A stretch of DNA of 64,000 bases from Bacteroidales bacterium (GTDB taxonomy: Bacteria; Bacteroidota; Bacteroidia; Bacteroidales; F082). Positions 11,701 to 18,500 of this stretch are shown here, piece by piece (the stretch's first letter is position 1; every line of letters starts with the position of its first letter). The position numbers and the translations under genes were made by a program. The stretch covers positions 1 to 64,000 of the forward strand of contig JAEETH010000005.1 in assembly GCA_016290215.1 (NCBI GenBank), in the 5' to 3' direction. Under the pieces are notes generated by a model. The model was given only the letters and a program-made list of their open reading frames with translations, ran no database searches and had not been told where the DNA came from.

Positions 11701-12095
11701 GCTACAACAGTTTCACCGACAATCTGACCACCTTGCAGCTCGAAGACGACGCGGCCTCAGTCAATTGGAGCAGCGACTGGCGTATGCCCACCGAGGAGGA
11801 GTTTGAGGAACTCTACAACAACACGACCGTGACCTGGACGACACGAAACGGCGTGAACGGCAAACTGTTTACCGCCGCCAACGGCAACAGTCTCTTCCTT
11901 CCCGCCGCTGGCCGTTGGGAAGATGAGCTCGTCGTCGCTGGCAGCTGGGGCAACTACTGGTCGAGTACGCTCAGCGCTGGCGGCTCGTACAACGCGTTGT
12001 ACTTCTTCTTCGAATCGGGTAACGACGACATGTACCTCATCGACCGCTACTACGGGTTCTCAGTACGGCCCGTGCGTGCTGCATCGAAGCACTAA
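5799..12095 (+). CDS. Giant secreted BspA-LRR / jelly-roll / FISUMP surface protein
   Basis: The protein has 2098 residues. The signal peptide is long if the start is at 5799; an internal Met at residue 20 precedes a classical leader ending TAKAQ. In order: an EF-hand-like loop DTNNDGELSYAE (about residue 84), BspA-type leucine-rich repeats (123-491, repeated IPNSVTSIG), a choice-of-anchor-J jelly-roll (541-717), an Fn3 domain (719-806), a second jelly-roll (811-987), a DSYGDTWNG domain (996-1107), a conserved module with WALLGNPF (1111-1364), and three FISUMP domains (1366-1561, 1638-1831, 1903-2096) separated by B-repeats. The chain ends directly after the last FISUMP with SVRPVR, with no T9SS domain. 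It probably acts as a cell-surface adhesin. The FISUMP tails are hypervariable. Confidence 0.88.
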   Translation: MKKFLQHQKGFFATQQKHEMNLSCRFHAVLFLLLVLLAPWTAKAQTTVTIGTRTTQNAGLNFNNNSIITFADPNVKQICVQYWDTNNDGELSYAEAAVVTSLIPAGENESPFYYNDNVTSFDELQYFTGLTTIELAAFAYCRNLASVIIPSSVTSLRRRAFCGTALTSLDIPNSVNTIGSDAVSECYNLQTVTLPNTLTTIGSMAFYYCTSLTSIEIPASVTTIGYNPFSRCPSLASIMVDENNTVYSSPNNCNAIIKTETHTLISGCMNTIIPDVVTTIGEDAFLGSGLVSVIIPNNVTAIGERAFFDCYSLTSVVLPNNLTVISSETFRGCTALPSIEIPNSVTSIGTWAFFECNSLTSFVIPATVTSLGYNPFGQCASLVSITVDGNNPVYSSPNNCNAIIETTTHTLVTACINTVIPDDVTTIGVYAIMVSNLTSIEIPNSVTSILGFSFWQTPLTSIEIPNSVTSIGEYAFYCCTALASITMRSIMPPVLGNGAFAEVPTDIPVYVPCGSMEAYQTYDNGAPWGGFINFQCLPYDAYPYVENFETSCDWRLINGDLTNKWVWGEASTRSNHYLYISNNNGVSCNYSITSPAMVYATKLFHFEEGWYRFQYDWLAYGERDYDYLRVALVPASVELSAGTSVPSGFSYQALPTGWIALDGGAQLNQNSWWQTTYSEINVPSGDYLMVFAWRNDNSVGTQPPASIDNVSIRHITCVAPTQLTTQQVGATQVTLDWTPVGDEDGWDVWLSWTSGEETCYVPYTATTHPFTLTGLSAGRTYTANVYAVCGPDNASLSSNEISFTTSTNLCDNPITLPFTENFDGYTGTTSGSVNILPSCWSRINTTTASNFTGYPSIFEYSSYAHSSNNFLFFMSNYNNGDDPQDQYIILPNMENVNGLALSLYARAVASNRVAYFEVGVMTNPTDASTFTEVASFTPTGTTYEQYSVTFGSYMGTGTFIAIRLPAASSEVLYRGLCIDDVIITETSTTFCNPEDQCELTFTLIDSYGDTWNGNAIKVVDEETNLVLAIMTNDYNNYQATGQSGAYTQTKTLTVCDGRELRFEWVKGSWATECSYKIADANGTVIVQGTGSSSMNTGDVLGNYTVNCALIPIFFTDGDWNDSNCWSTGTVPAPGSNVEIRANVTIPAGYTAIADFIDLYSVGSITIEDGGQLRHNMRYLRVTMKKNIVPYTEVNGTGNYHLLAFPFSEQVAVPAAMIATEGYDFYKFDPNYQDAEWRNNRQQAIASVGGTTGYLYANPEPIVLSLSGKTYPSFDDESIIVTVPYTEGSSNLFNGWALLGNPFTCEAYVYSFDPDLDYVPMEVMVYDDNGRLVTLNGGPLRPMQGFFVKVTQTTRVYIWNNPHPDFHYYVDLGLPSGTLWATCNLGADTPEGYGDYFAWGETHPKTNYDWSNYQHCNGSYSTITKYCNNSSYSYNGYTDNLTTLLIEDDAATANWSEDWRMPTVEEWSELYANTTSTEATLNGVAGRRFTAANGNSIFLPYSGYRYESTLSNAGSDGYYWSSMLNSSNQNSARSFHFTSGNTTQYIISRCPGFSVRPVLAEQTPTESYMVTATAAPNTYGKVTNRQQGTTCTLTATPNANYVFVNWTENGVVVSTDATYTFIVESSRNLVANFMQPPTYIDLGLPSGTLWATCNVGANTPEGYGDYFAWGETTPKDDYSWDTYQHCNGSENTLTKYCSLAEYGYNSFTDNLTTLQLEDDAATANWGDDWRMPTKEEFEELYNNTTVTWTTRNGVNGRLFTASNGNSLFLPAAGRRYDDELEVAGDWGTYWSSSLITDCPRNAWYFFFNSGDDDTYSFYRNYGLPVRPVRNFCHITVTTPYNGGTVTGAGTFFFGQSCTVTATPNANYVFVNWTENGVVVSTDATYTFIVESSRNLVANFMQPPTYVDLGLPSGTLWATCNVGADNPEEYGDYFAWGEIAPKDVYSWDTYQHCNGSENTLTKYCNNAEYGYNSFTDNLTTLQLEDDAASVNWSSDWRMPTEEEFEELYNNTTVTWTTRNGVNGKLFTAANGNSLFLPAAGRWEDELVVAGSWGNYWSSTLSAGGSYNALYFFFESGNDDMYLIDRYYGFSVRPVRAASKH
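10575..10760 (+). repeat. B-repeat/FISUMP junction, near-identical DNA copy 1
   Basis: Positions 10575-10712 are identical to 11373-11510, and the next 45 or so bases differ by only a few substitutions (offset 798 bases, 266 codons). Such identity among otherwise diverged modules points to recent duplication or gene conversion. Confidence 0.85.
11373..11558 (+). repeat. B-repeat/FISUMP junction, near-identical DNA copy 2
   Basis: Partner of 10575-10760. It links a B-repeat to the final FISUMP module of the gene. Confidence 0.85.
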
Positions 12096-12325
12096 CCTTT
12101 GTTTCGCTACGGAGTGGGGGAGAGGCCTTGTGGTTTTTTCCCCTGCCCTGTTGTGGGGAGGCGAAGGGAAGTGTTTGAGTCCTCGGTGGTTTGTTGGGGA
12201 GAAGGTGAAAGGAAGTGTTGGTATTTCCCCAGCCACCTAAGGGCAGGGGGATAAAAAAACACCTCCCCAATGCAACCTAACTCTTTGAAATCCTGAAATA
12301 TCAAATCTTTGAATCTCGGATCTTT
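12096..12325. other. Intergenic region with degenerate G-rich and C-rich inverted segments
   Basis: This part of the 287-bp gap holds G-rich stretches (GGAGTGGGGGAGAGGCC, then TTGTGGGGAGGCGAAGGG) and partly complementary C-rich stretches (TTTCCCCAGCCACC, ACACCTCCCC). It looks like a degenerate dispersed element. The first 14 bases spanning the stop, ACTAACCTTTGTTT (12091-12104), are shared with the end of the gene at 56332. Confidence 0.4.
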
Positions 12326-12353
12326 GAATTTTGAATTTTGAATTTTGAATTTT
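12326..12353 (+). repeat. Heptanucleotide tandem repeat (GAATTTT)x4 upstream of a surface gene
   Basis: Four perfect GAATTTT units begin at 12326, 12333, 12340 and 12347, then a one-base-longer variant. They lie 30 bases before the ATG at 12383. Copy-number change would alter promoter or leader spacing without touching the reading frame. Confidence 0.75.
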
Positions 12354-12382
12354 TGAATCTTGAAATCAAAAATACATATTAT

Positions 12383-15300
12383 ATGAAAAACCTATTTCTA
12401 CGAATGAAGAGGGCACTGAGTGCTGTCCTGCTTGTCCTGCTGCTGAGTGCAGTGGGAATGACGAAAGGCTTTGCCTACGACTTCTCAAAAGTCTGCTCCA
12501 CAGGGCAGACGCTGTATTATGATATTATTGATGCCACCAACCATTATGTGGAGATGACTTATCCGGGAACAAGTTCATTAAGTCCATGGAATGGCTATAC
12601 CAAACCCACGGGAAACATCACCTTGCCTTTCACTGTAACCTATAATGGAAACATTTACACGGTGAAAAGGATAGGCGATTATGCATTCGATGGTTGCTTT
12701 GGCTTGACGGGCTCGCTGTCTATCCCAAATTCCGTGACCACGATAGGCTATGCAGCTTTCTCTAGTTGCACCTGTTTCACAGGCACACTGACCCTCCCGA
12801 ATTCCCTGACCGAGATAGGCATGTTCGCTTTCCAAAATTGCTACCGTTTCACTGGTTCGCTGACCATCCCCAATTCCGTGACCTCGATTGGCAATTACGC
12901 TTTCTATAATTGCTACGGTTTCACGGGCACGCTGATTATCCCGAATTCAGTGACCGAGATAGGCATGTACGCTTTCGAAAATTGCAGCGGCTTCACTTCA
13001 ATGAGAGTGTATCCTGAAACGCCGCCCACTTTGGAAGAGGGTGTATTCTATGATGTGCCCAAGACTATCCCTGTAACTGTGCCCTGTGGTACTTTGAGTG
13101 CTTATCAGAGTGCATCGGGTTGGAATGAGTTCACTAACATACAGCAAGCGTATTGTGACCCCGACCCCTTGATCTACTCCATCAATGCGGACGGTGTCTC
13201 CGTTACCGTGACGGGCCATGTGGACGGCACCGCCGCCTCGGGTGAGCTTATCATCCCCGAAACCAAGACCATCGATGGTGTCACTTACACCGTGACCGCG
13301 ATAGGAAACGATGCTTTCTATGGTTGCACTGGGCTAACGGGGTCGCTGACCATTCCTCATGCCGTCACTACGATAGGTTCTTTAGCTTTTTACAATTGCA
13401 GCGGTTTTACAGGTTCTTTGGTCATCCCGAACTCTGTGACCGAGATAGGGTTGGGGGCTTTCATTTATTGCAGCGGTTTCACGGGCTCGCTGACCATCGG
13501 CAATTCCGTGACCTCGATTGGTGATTACGCTTTCTCCAGTTGCAGCGGCTTCACGCAGGTGAACTTCAATGCCGTCAATTGCGCTGATGTTTCTCCTGAA
13601 AGTCATACTTTTGATGGTTGCGGAGGCACGCTCGTCATCGGAGGCAGTGTGCAAAGGATTCCTGCTTGTATGTTTTATCGTTGCTCAGGTTTTACAGGCT
13701 CGCTGACCATCCCGAACTCCGTGACCGAGATAGGTGAGGGGGCTTTCGTGTATTGCAGCGGTTTCACTGGTTCGCTGACCATCGGCAATTCCGTGACCTC
13801 GATTGATGATTACACTTTCTACAGTTGCAGCGGCTTTACAGGCTCACTGACCATCCCCAATTCCGTCACCACGATAGGCTCTTCAGCTTTTTACAATTGC
13901 AGCGGCTTCACGCAGGTGAACTTCAATGCCATCAATTGCGCCGATGTCGCTTACGATGCCAACCCTTTTAAATACTGCGGAGGCACGCTCACCATCGGCG
14001 GCAGTGTGCAAAGGATTCCTGCATGCATGTTTTATGAGTGCTCAGGTTTCACTGGCTCGCTGACCATTCCGAACTCCGTGACCGAGATAGGTGAGGGGGC
14101 TTTCGCGAATTGCAGCGGTTTCACTGGCTCGCTGACCATCGGCAATTCCGTGACCTCGATTGATGATTACACTTTCTACAGTTGCAGCGGCTTTACGGGC
14201 TCACTGACCATCCCCAATTCCGTCACCACAATAGGCTCTTCAGCTTTTTACAATTGCAGCGGCTTCACGCAGGTGAACTTCAATGCCGTCAATTGCGCTG
14301 ATGTCGCTTACGATGCCAACCCTTTTAAATACTGCGGAAGCACGCTCACCATCGGCGGCAGTGTGCAAAGGATTCCTGCTTGCATGTTTTATGGTTGCTC
14401 AGGTTTTACAGGCTCGCTGACCCTCCCGAACTCCGTGGCTGAGATAGGCGATTATGCTTTTTCTGGTTGCAGCGGCTTCACAGGTTCGCTGACCATCGGC
14501 ACAGGTGTGACTTCTATTGGCCAAGGTGCTTTCCGCTACTGCGCAGGCTTCGCCTCAATGACCGTTTATCTCCAAACGCCTCCAACTTTAGGTTCGGATG
14601 TGTTCTTCTATGTGCCAACGACCATTCCCGTGTATGTGTTCTGCAGTTCATTGGAAGGCTATCAGGCGGCCGCGCAATGGAGCGCGTTCACCAACATGCA
14701 ATGCATCCATGAAACATTGACTGTGTATGACGGGACTGTAACCAACAACCATATTCCTGCCTACATCTATTACTTTGACGAGTTCACCAAAAGCCAGTTT
14801 GTCATCCCCGCCGACGACTTGGCAGATATGACAGGCACGCCCATCAACAGCATGACATTCTACACCACTGGTGAAAATGTCCCGTATACCACGGTGAGCT
14901 CTGCCGATGTCTACCTGAAGGAAGTGAATTACACCAATATCAGTGCCTTCGAGCCCAAGACCTCAGCCACCACCGTCTACAGCGGCTACCTCGACATCGT
15001 GAGCACGGGCAACGGCGGCGAAATGACCATCAACTTCAGCACACCCTACACCTATAACGGCGGCAACCTCTTAGTGGGCATCGAGAACACCGAAACAAAT
15101 GGGTGGAAAATCATCTACTTCCACGGGAAGCATGTCAGCGAGGCTTCCGTTTCCGGTTCAAGCAGCAGCAGCTTGGAAAGCGTTCAGCCCGTTCAGCAGA
15201 ACTTCATCCCCAAGACCACCTTCGGCTACACTCCAACCGAGTGTTCAAGACCCGTTGACTTGACCGCTACCGACATCACCTCCAACTCGGCCATGCTGAA

Positions 15301-16936
15301 CTGGACCGGCTTTCAGGACGAATACGATGTGCGTTACAGGACGAAGCCCCTTTTCTTCGAGGACTTCGAGCACGGTCTGCCTTCTGGCTGGACCACCATC
15401 GACAACGACGGCGACGGGTACAACTGGCACCACTATAGTAATAATGTCTATAATTACGCTCATAGTGGCACGCACCTAATGGGATCGGCAAGTTGGCAAG
15501 AAGGCACCGCCCTTACACCCGACAACTGGCTGGTCACGCCTCTGCTTCAGCTGCAAGGCACCATGAAGGTGTGGTTGAGTGCCAACAGTTCAGCGTATCA
15601 AGATGAGCACTTTGCCATCTACCTCTCCACCACGGGCAACAATGTCAGCGACTTCACCACCGTGCTTGTGCCAGAGACAGTGACCTCAAGCGAATATGTG
15701 TGCTACACTGCCGACCTGAGTGCCTACGCAGGCCAGCAGGGCTACATTGCCATTCGCCACTTCAACTGCACGGATATGGATCGCTTGCGTCTTGACGACT
15801 TCGGCATCTATGACGACCTCAATGCTGACGAATGGGAGTTAGCTTTGTCAACAAACAATCAACTCCTCATTGGCAATCTTGAACCAGACACCGAATACGA
15901 GTGGCAGGTAAGGGGCCGTGACTGCGAAGGTAGCGGCACCTTCACCGAATGGAGCGCCGCACAAAGTTTCACCACCAAATGCGAAGCCTTCGTTGTCGAT
16001 GTCAGCAACCCATTTACCGAAGACTTCGAAGTCGCGGACTTTTCGCCTGTTTGCTGGGAAAACATCCCATTCGGTAATTATCAATGGAGAAGCGACACAG
16101 ACCAATCCCATTCATCTTCGCACAGTGCCTTTAGCGGCTGGTACGGCGACATTTATCTGGTGTTGCCCGACCTCGAGCTTTCCGCCGATGCTGAAGCAGT
16201 CCAACTCTCCTTCTGGTCGTATAATAGTTATCCTTCAGACTTTGCAGTCGGCAACAACAAGGTCGTGCTGCTCGACGGCGGCACCGAGACCGTGCTCTGG
16301 TCGGCTGAAATGGTAAGTCAGGAATGGGTAGAAACCATCGTCGACCTCACAGACTACTTGGGCCAGACCGTCAGCCTCGCCTTCAAGTATGCAGGCGACA
16401 ACGGCAACGGCTGGTATGTTGACGATGTGGAGGTCTCGGTCACGGCATCCATCTCCCTCACTGGCGGCGACTGGCATCTCATCGCTTCGCCTCTTGAAAG
16501 CGTCAGCCCCGACGACATCCCCGGTATGACCACGGGAGACTACGACCTCTACCGTTTCGAACCTTCCGCCACCGACCAGGAATGGCGGAACTTCAAGAAC
16601 ACACCATTCAGTTTACAATCCGGTCAAGGCTACCTCTACGCCCACGGCACGGATGTCACGCTTGTTTTCGATGGCACATCTTACACGAGCACCGAGCTCG
16701 TGGAGGTGTCGTTGGTCTACGACGCCAACGACAGCCACAAGTGCTGGAACTTAGTGGGCAACCCGTACAAATGCAAGGCATATCTCAACAAGGAATGCTA
16801 CATGCTGAACGCCGAAGGCACGGGCATCAATCCCGAACCGCTGCCGGTCGGCACGCCCATCCCGCCGTACACAGCCGTGTTTGTGAAGGCCATTGCCACT
16901 GGCGATACGGTCGTTTTCACTAAGACAGTGCCCTAA
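12383..16936 (+). CDS. Secreted BspA-LRR protein with cleaved-adhesin domain
   Basis: I place the start at the ATG at 12383: it gives the leader KNLFLRMKRALSAVLLVLLL, ending VGMTKGFA, like the leaders of the genes at 35909 and 42560. An earlier in-frame TTG is not needed. The mature protein has two BspA-type LRR blocks (93-222 and 296-720), the second built partly from a 357-bp tandem repeat. Next come a beta-domain, an Fn3 domain split by a cleaved-adhesin domain of the gingipain hemagglutinin type (988-1146; FFEDFEHGLPSGW, LTPDNWLVTP, GYIAIRHFNCTD), a second jelly-roll (1206-1353), and a C-terminal conserved module with WNLVGNPYKC. No T9SS domain is seen. Likely a surface adhesin. Confidence 0.88.
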   Translation: MKNLFLRMKRALSAVLLVLLLSAVGMTKGFAYDFSKVCSTGQTLYYDIIDATNHYVEMTYPGTSSLSPWNGYTKPTGNITLPFTVTYNGNIYTVKRIGDYAFDGCFGLTGSLSIPNSVTTIGYAAFSSCTCFTGTLTLPNSLTEIGMFAFQNCYRFTGSLTIPNSVTSIGNYAFYNCYGFTGTLIIPNSVTEIGMYAFENCSGFTSMRVYPETPPTLEEGVFYDVPKTIPVTVPCGTLSAYQSASGWNEFTNIQQAYCDPDPLIYSINADGVSVTVTGHVDGTAASGELIIPETKTIDGVTYTVTAIGNDAFYGCTGLTGSLTIPHAVTTIGSLAFYNCSGFTGSLVIPNSVTEIGLGAFIYCSGFTGSLTIGNSVTSIGDYAFSSCSGFTQVNFNAVNCADVSPESHTFDGCGGTLVIGGSVQRIPACMFYRCSGFTGSLTIPNSVTEIGEGAFVYCSGFTGSLTIGNSVTSIDDYTFYSCSGFTGSLTIPNSVTTIGSSAFYNCSGFTQVNFNAINCADVAYDANPFKYCGGTLTIGGSVQRIPACMFYECSGFTGSLTIPNSVTEIGEGAFANCSGFTGSLTIGNSVTSIDDYTFYSCSGFTGSLTIPNSVTTIGSSAFYNCSGFTQVNFNAVNCADVAYDANPFKYCGSTLTIGGSVQRIPACMFYGCSGFTGSLTLPNSVAEIGDYAFSGCSGFTGSLTIGTGVTSIGQGAFRYCAGFASMTVYLQTPPTLGSDVFFYVPTTIPVYVFCSSLEGYQAAAQWSAFTNMQCIHETLTVYDGTVTNNHIPAYIYYFDEFTKSQFVIPADDLADMTGTPINSMTFYTTGENVPYTTVSSADVYLKEVNYTNISAFEPKTSATTVYSGYLDIVSTGNGGEMTINFSTPYTYNGGNLLVGIENTETNGWKIIYFHGKHVSEASVSGSSSSSLESVQPVQQNFIPKTTFGYTPTECSRPVDLTATDITSNSAMLNWTGFQDEYDVRYRTKPLFFEDFEHGLPSGWTTIDNDGDGYNWHHYSNNVYNYAHSGTHLMGSASWQEGTALTPDNWLVTPLLQLQGTMKVWLSANSSAYQDEHFAIYLSTTGNNVSDFTTVLVPETVTSSEYVCYTADLSAYAGQQGYIAIRHFNCTDMDRLRLDDFGIYDDLNADEWELALSTNNQLLIGNLEPDTEYEWQVRGRDCEGSGTFTEWSAAQSFTTKCEAFVVDVSNPFTEDFEVADFSPVCWENIPFGNYQWRSDTDQSHSSSHSAFSGWYGDIYLVLPDLELSADAEAVQLSFWSYNSYPSDFAVGNNKVVLLDGGTETVLWSAEMVSQEWVETIVDLTDYLGQTVSLAFKYAGDNGNGWYVDDVEVSVTASISLTGGDWHLIASPLESVSPDDIPGMTTGDYDLYRFEPSATDQEWRNFKNTPFSLQSGQGYLYAHGTDVTLVFDGTSYTSTELVEVSLVYDANDSHKCWNLVGNPYKCKAYLNKECYMLNAEGTGINPEPLPVGTPIPPYTAVFVKAIATGDTVVFTKTVP
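13624..14337 (+). repeat. 357-bp in-frame tandem repeat (two units)
   Basis: Two successive 357-bp (119-codon) units, 13624-13980 and 13981-14337, encode several BspA-type leucine-rich repeats each. A further partial unit follows. Differences are scattered single bases, so the array is recent and could change copy number by recombination. Confidence 0.85.
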
Positions 16937-16939
16937 ATG

Positions 16940-16973
16940 ATTGTAGAGACGCCAGATTTTGCGTCTCTACAAT
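16940..16973. repeat. Perfect 13-bp hairpin of the GTAGAGACGC dispersed type
   Basis: ATTGTAGAGACGC (16940-16952) pairs fully with GCGTCTCTACAAT (16961-16973) across an 8-base loop. It sits three bases after the stop codon. Hairpins of this sequence type are familiar as dispersed intergenic repeats in other bacteria; it may also help termination. Confidence 0.7.
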
Positions 16974-16992
16974 ATGTTTACCTATACACGAA

Positions 16993-17018
16993 CGGCCGCT
17001 CTCGTTTGAGGGCGGTCG
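16993..17018 (+). terminator. Third copy of the rpsA-type terminator
   Basis: Same stem-loop core as at 5538-5563 (loop GTTT). About 45 bases of its 3' flank (17019-17063, including TGCGGCTGCCACGCTGTGAC) also match the flank of that copy. Confidence 0.75.
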
Positions 17019-17141
17019 TTTGTTGTCCTGCGGCTGCCACGCTGTGACAGCCCTACACCCATGGTGACAACGGTGAGTGCTGGTGGCGGGGGATGGTAAA
17101 TGTAAAAGTTTCTGGAGAGATGGGTTTCCCTTCTGCCATTG

Positions 17142-18287
17142 TCATTTTCTATTTGAAAAGTATTGCAACGGCGTTTGCCCGTACTTTTTCTTGAACGACC
17201 GCAGGAATGTGATGTAGGAATTGAAGCCCGACATCAATGAAATCTCTTCCACTGAGTGTTTGTTCCCTTCATCTTTGCTCTCTAACAAGCGTTTGGCTTC
17301 CTCTAAGCGAAAGTCGTTGATGTAATCGTAGAAACTCACATGCTTCTCTTGGTTGATGTAATTGCTCAAGTATTGTCGGTTGGTACCCAAAAGCTGCGCT
17401 AACTTCTGTAAAGTCAGTGTGTTGTCTTGATAATATCGGTTTTCCACAATAACGCTTTCCAAGTTGTTATTAATCAACACTTTGTGATATTGAGGGTTGG
17501 AAACAGGAACCTGTGCTTCAATTTCTTGGTTTTCAGTCACATTCTCGTCTTCGGTCGTGGAAAGGGTAAACACCTTTTGCCGATTCAGTTTCATCACGAC
17601 AAGCAGGACAACGGCTATAATAAAGAAACAATAAACAGTGTCGACAAGCAGATTGTTGTTCATCGACTGAGTCGAAAACCATGTTTGCTGCGAAAAGCTT
17701 TCGACTATCCAAATCATAAGAACCGCGAAATAGACGACAAGCAGATAGTTGGTCCAGCGCAAGTCGAAACACTCCAAGTTGCCAACATTGTCGAGCAGCA
17801 TTTTCGTGTGCTTTTTTATGGAAAGCCTAAGACAAACCAACAACGCGACAGAGGCCACCAACGTGTAGATGCGTACAATGGGCAAAACCATGCTGCTTTG
17901 GGTAATGGCAAACAGTAGCATTGCAATAATGAAAGGTATTTCCAAAAGCAAAAGCTGGCGTATCTTGAAACGGTTGGGAAAGACCAAAGAGACGGCGAAC
18001 ATCATATAACCACCTGCAATCATAAAATCGAAAAACAACAAAAGCAAGTTGAGAAATTCGGAAATGGGCAGATTTCGGCAAGCCAGTATCACGAAATTGT
18101 TTAAAAAGCCGATAGAGTGCAGGATCAGAACAGCCGCATAGACGCGCTGGAACTGATAGGTGCGGTGGAACTTGAGCATAAAGATACCGATTCCCGCCAA
18201 AGTGCATTGCGTTATGCCGGAGACGAAACAAAGCAGCAGTATGTAAAACAAAGCATCGTTCATGTTGACAAAATTACGGTTTTTCAT
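17142..18287 (-). CDS. Membrane-embedded AraC-type transcriptional regulator
   Basis: The protein has 381 residues. About seven hydrophobic helices fill residues 10-255 (for example LLLLFFDFMIAGGYMMFAV and FFIIAVVLLVVMKL). A linker leads to a C-terminal AraC-type double helix-turn-helix (about 280-381) with LAQLLGTNRQYLSNYIN, the region around NDFRLEEAKRLL, and FNSYITFLRSFKKKYGQTP. It is therefore a one-component regulator anchored in the inner membrane rather than a sugar-binding cytosolic AraC. It is divergent from the operon starting at 18501, and four phased repeats (18321-18412) lie between them, so it probably controls that operon. The start could be Met1 (18287) or Met9 (18263). The sensed signal is unknown. 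Confidence 0.88.
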   Translation of the reverse strand: MKNRNFVNMNDALFYILLLCFVSGITQCTLAGIGIFMLKFHRTYQFQRVYAAVLILHSIGFLNNFVILACRNLPISEFLNLLLLFFDFMIAGGYMMFAVSLVFPNRFKIRQLLLLEIPFIIAMLLFAITQSSMVLPIVRIYTLVASVALLVCLRLSIKKHTKMLLDNVGNLECFDLRWTNYLLVVYFAVLMIWIVESFSQQTWFSTQSMNNNLLVDTVYCFFIIAVVLLVVMKLNRQKVFTLSTTEDENVTENQEIEAQVPVSNPQYHKVLINNNLESVIVENRYYQDNTLTLQKLAQLLGTNRQYLSNYINQEKHVSFYDYINDFRLEEAKRLLESKDEGNKHSVEEISLMSGFNSYITFLRSFKKKYGQTPLQYFSNRK

Positions 18288-18320
18288 TCAAAAAGCGACC
18301 AATTCCCGCTCTATCCTTAA

Positions 18321-18412
18321 TTTTTTACGCATTGAAAGCCGTTTTTTACGCAATGAAAGATTATCGGGTGTTTTTTTTTACGCAATGAAAGTCGATTTTT
18401 TAACGATGAAAG
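18321..18412 (+). promoter_or_regulatory. Four phased direct repeats, likely operator array
   Basis: The motif TTTTTTACGCAATGAAAG occurs at 18321-18338 (ACGCATTGAAAG), 18342-18359, 18374-18391, and in shortened form ending at 18412 (AACGATGAAAG). The motif ends are spaced 21, 32 and 21 bases, that is 2, 3 and 2 helical turns, so all four lie on one face of the DNA. The array lies between the divergent regulator and the operon at 18501. Direct repeats spaced by about two turns fit AraC-family binding sites. Confidence 0.75.
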
Positions 18413-18500
18413 CCTGATAAGTTGATTTTTTTTGAAATTTGACCTCATAATATCTAAAGCGAACTAAAAAAATTCAACTAATCATTAAAAACAAATCATC

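Noticed and set aside
9895-12095. Search for a reverse transcriptase or template repeat of a diversity-generating retroelement near the FISUMP genes
   Set aside because: No reverse transcriptase motif (such as YADD-like) or second non-coding copy was seen in the window, so no such element is annotated here.
18263-18287. TAATTTTG on the - strand as promoter of the AraC-type regulator
   Set aside because: It lies inside the first codons of the gene, has no -33 partner at the right distance, and would need a leaderless start at Met9; kept only as a remote alternative.
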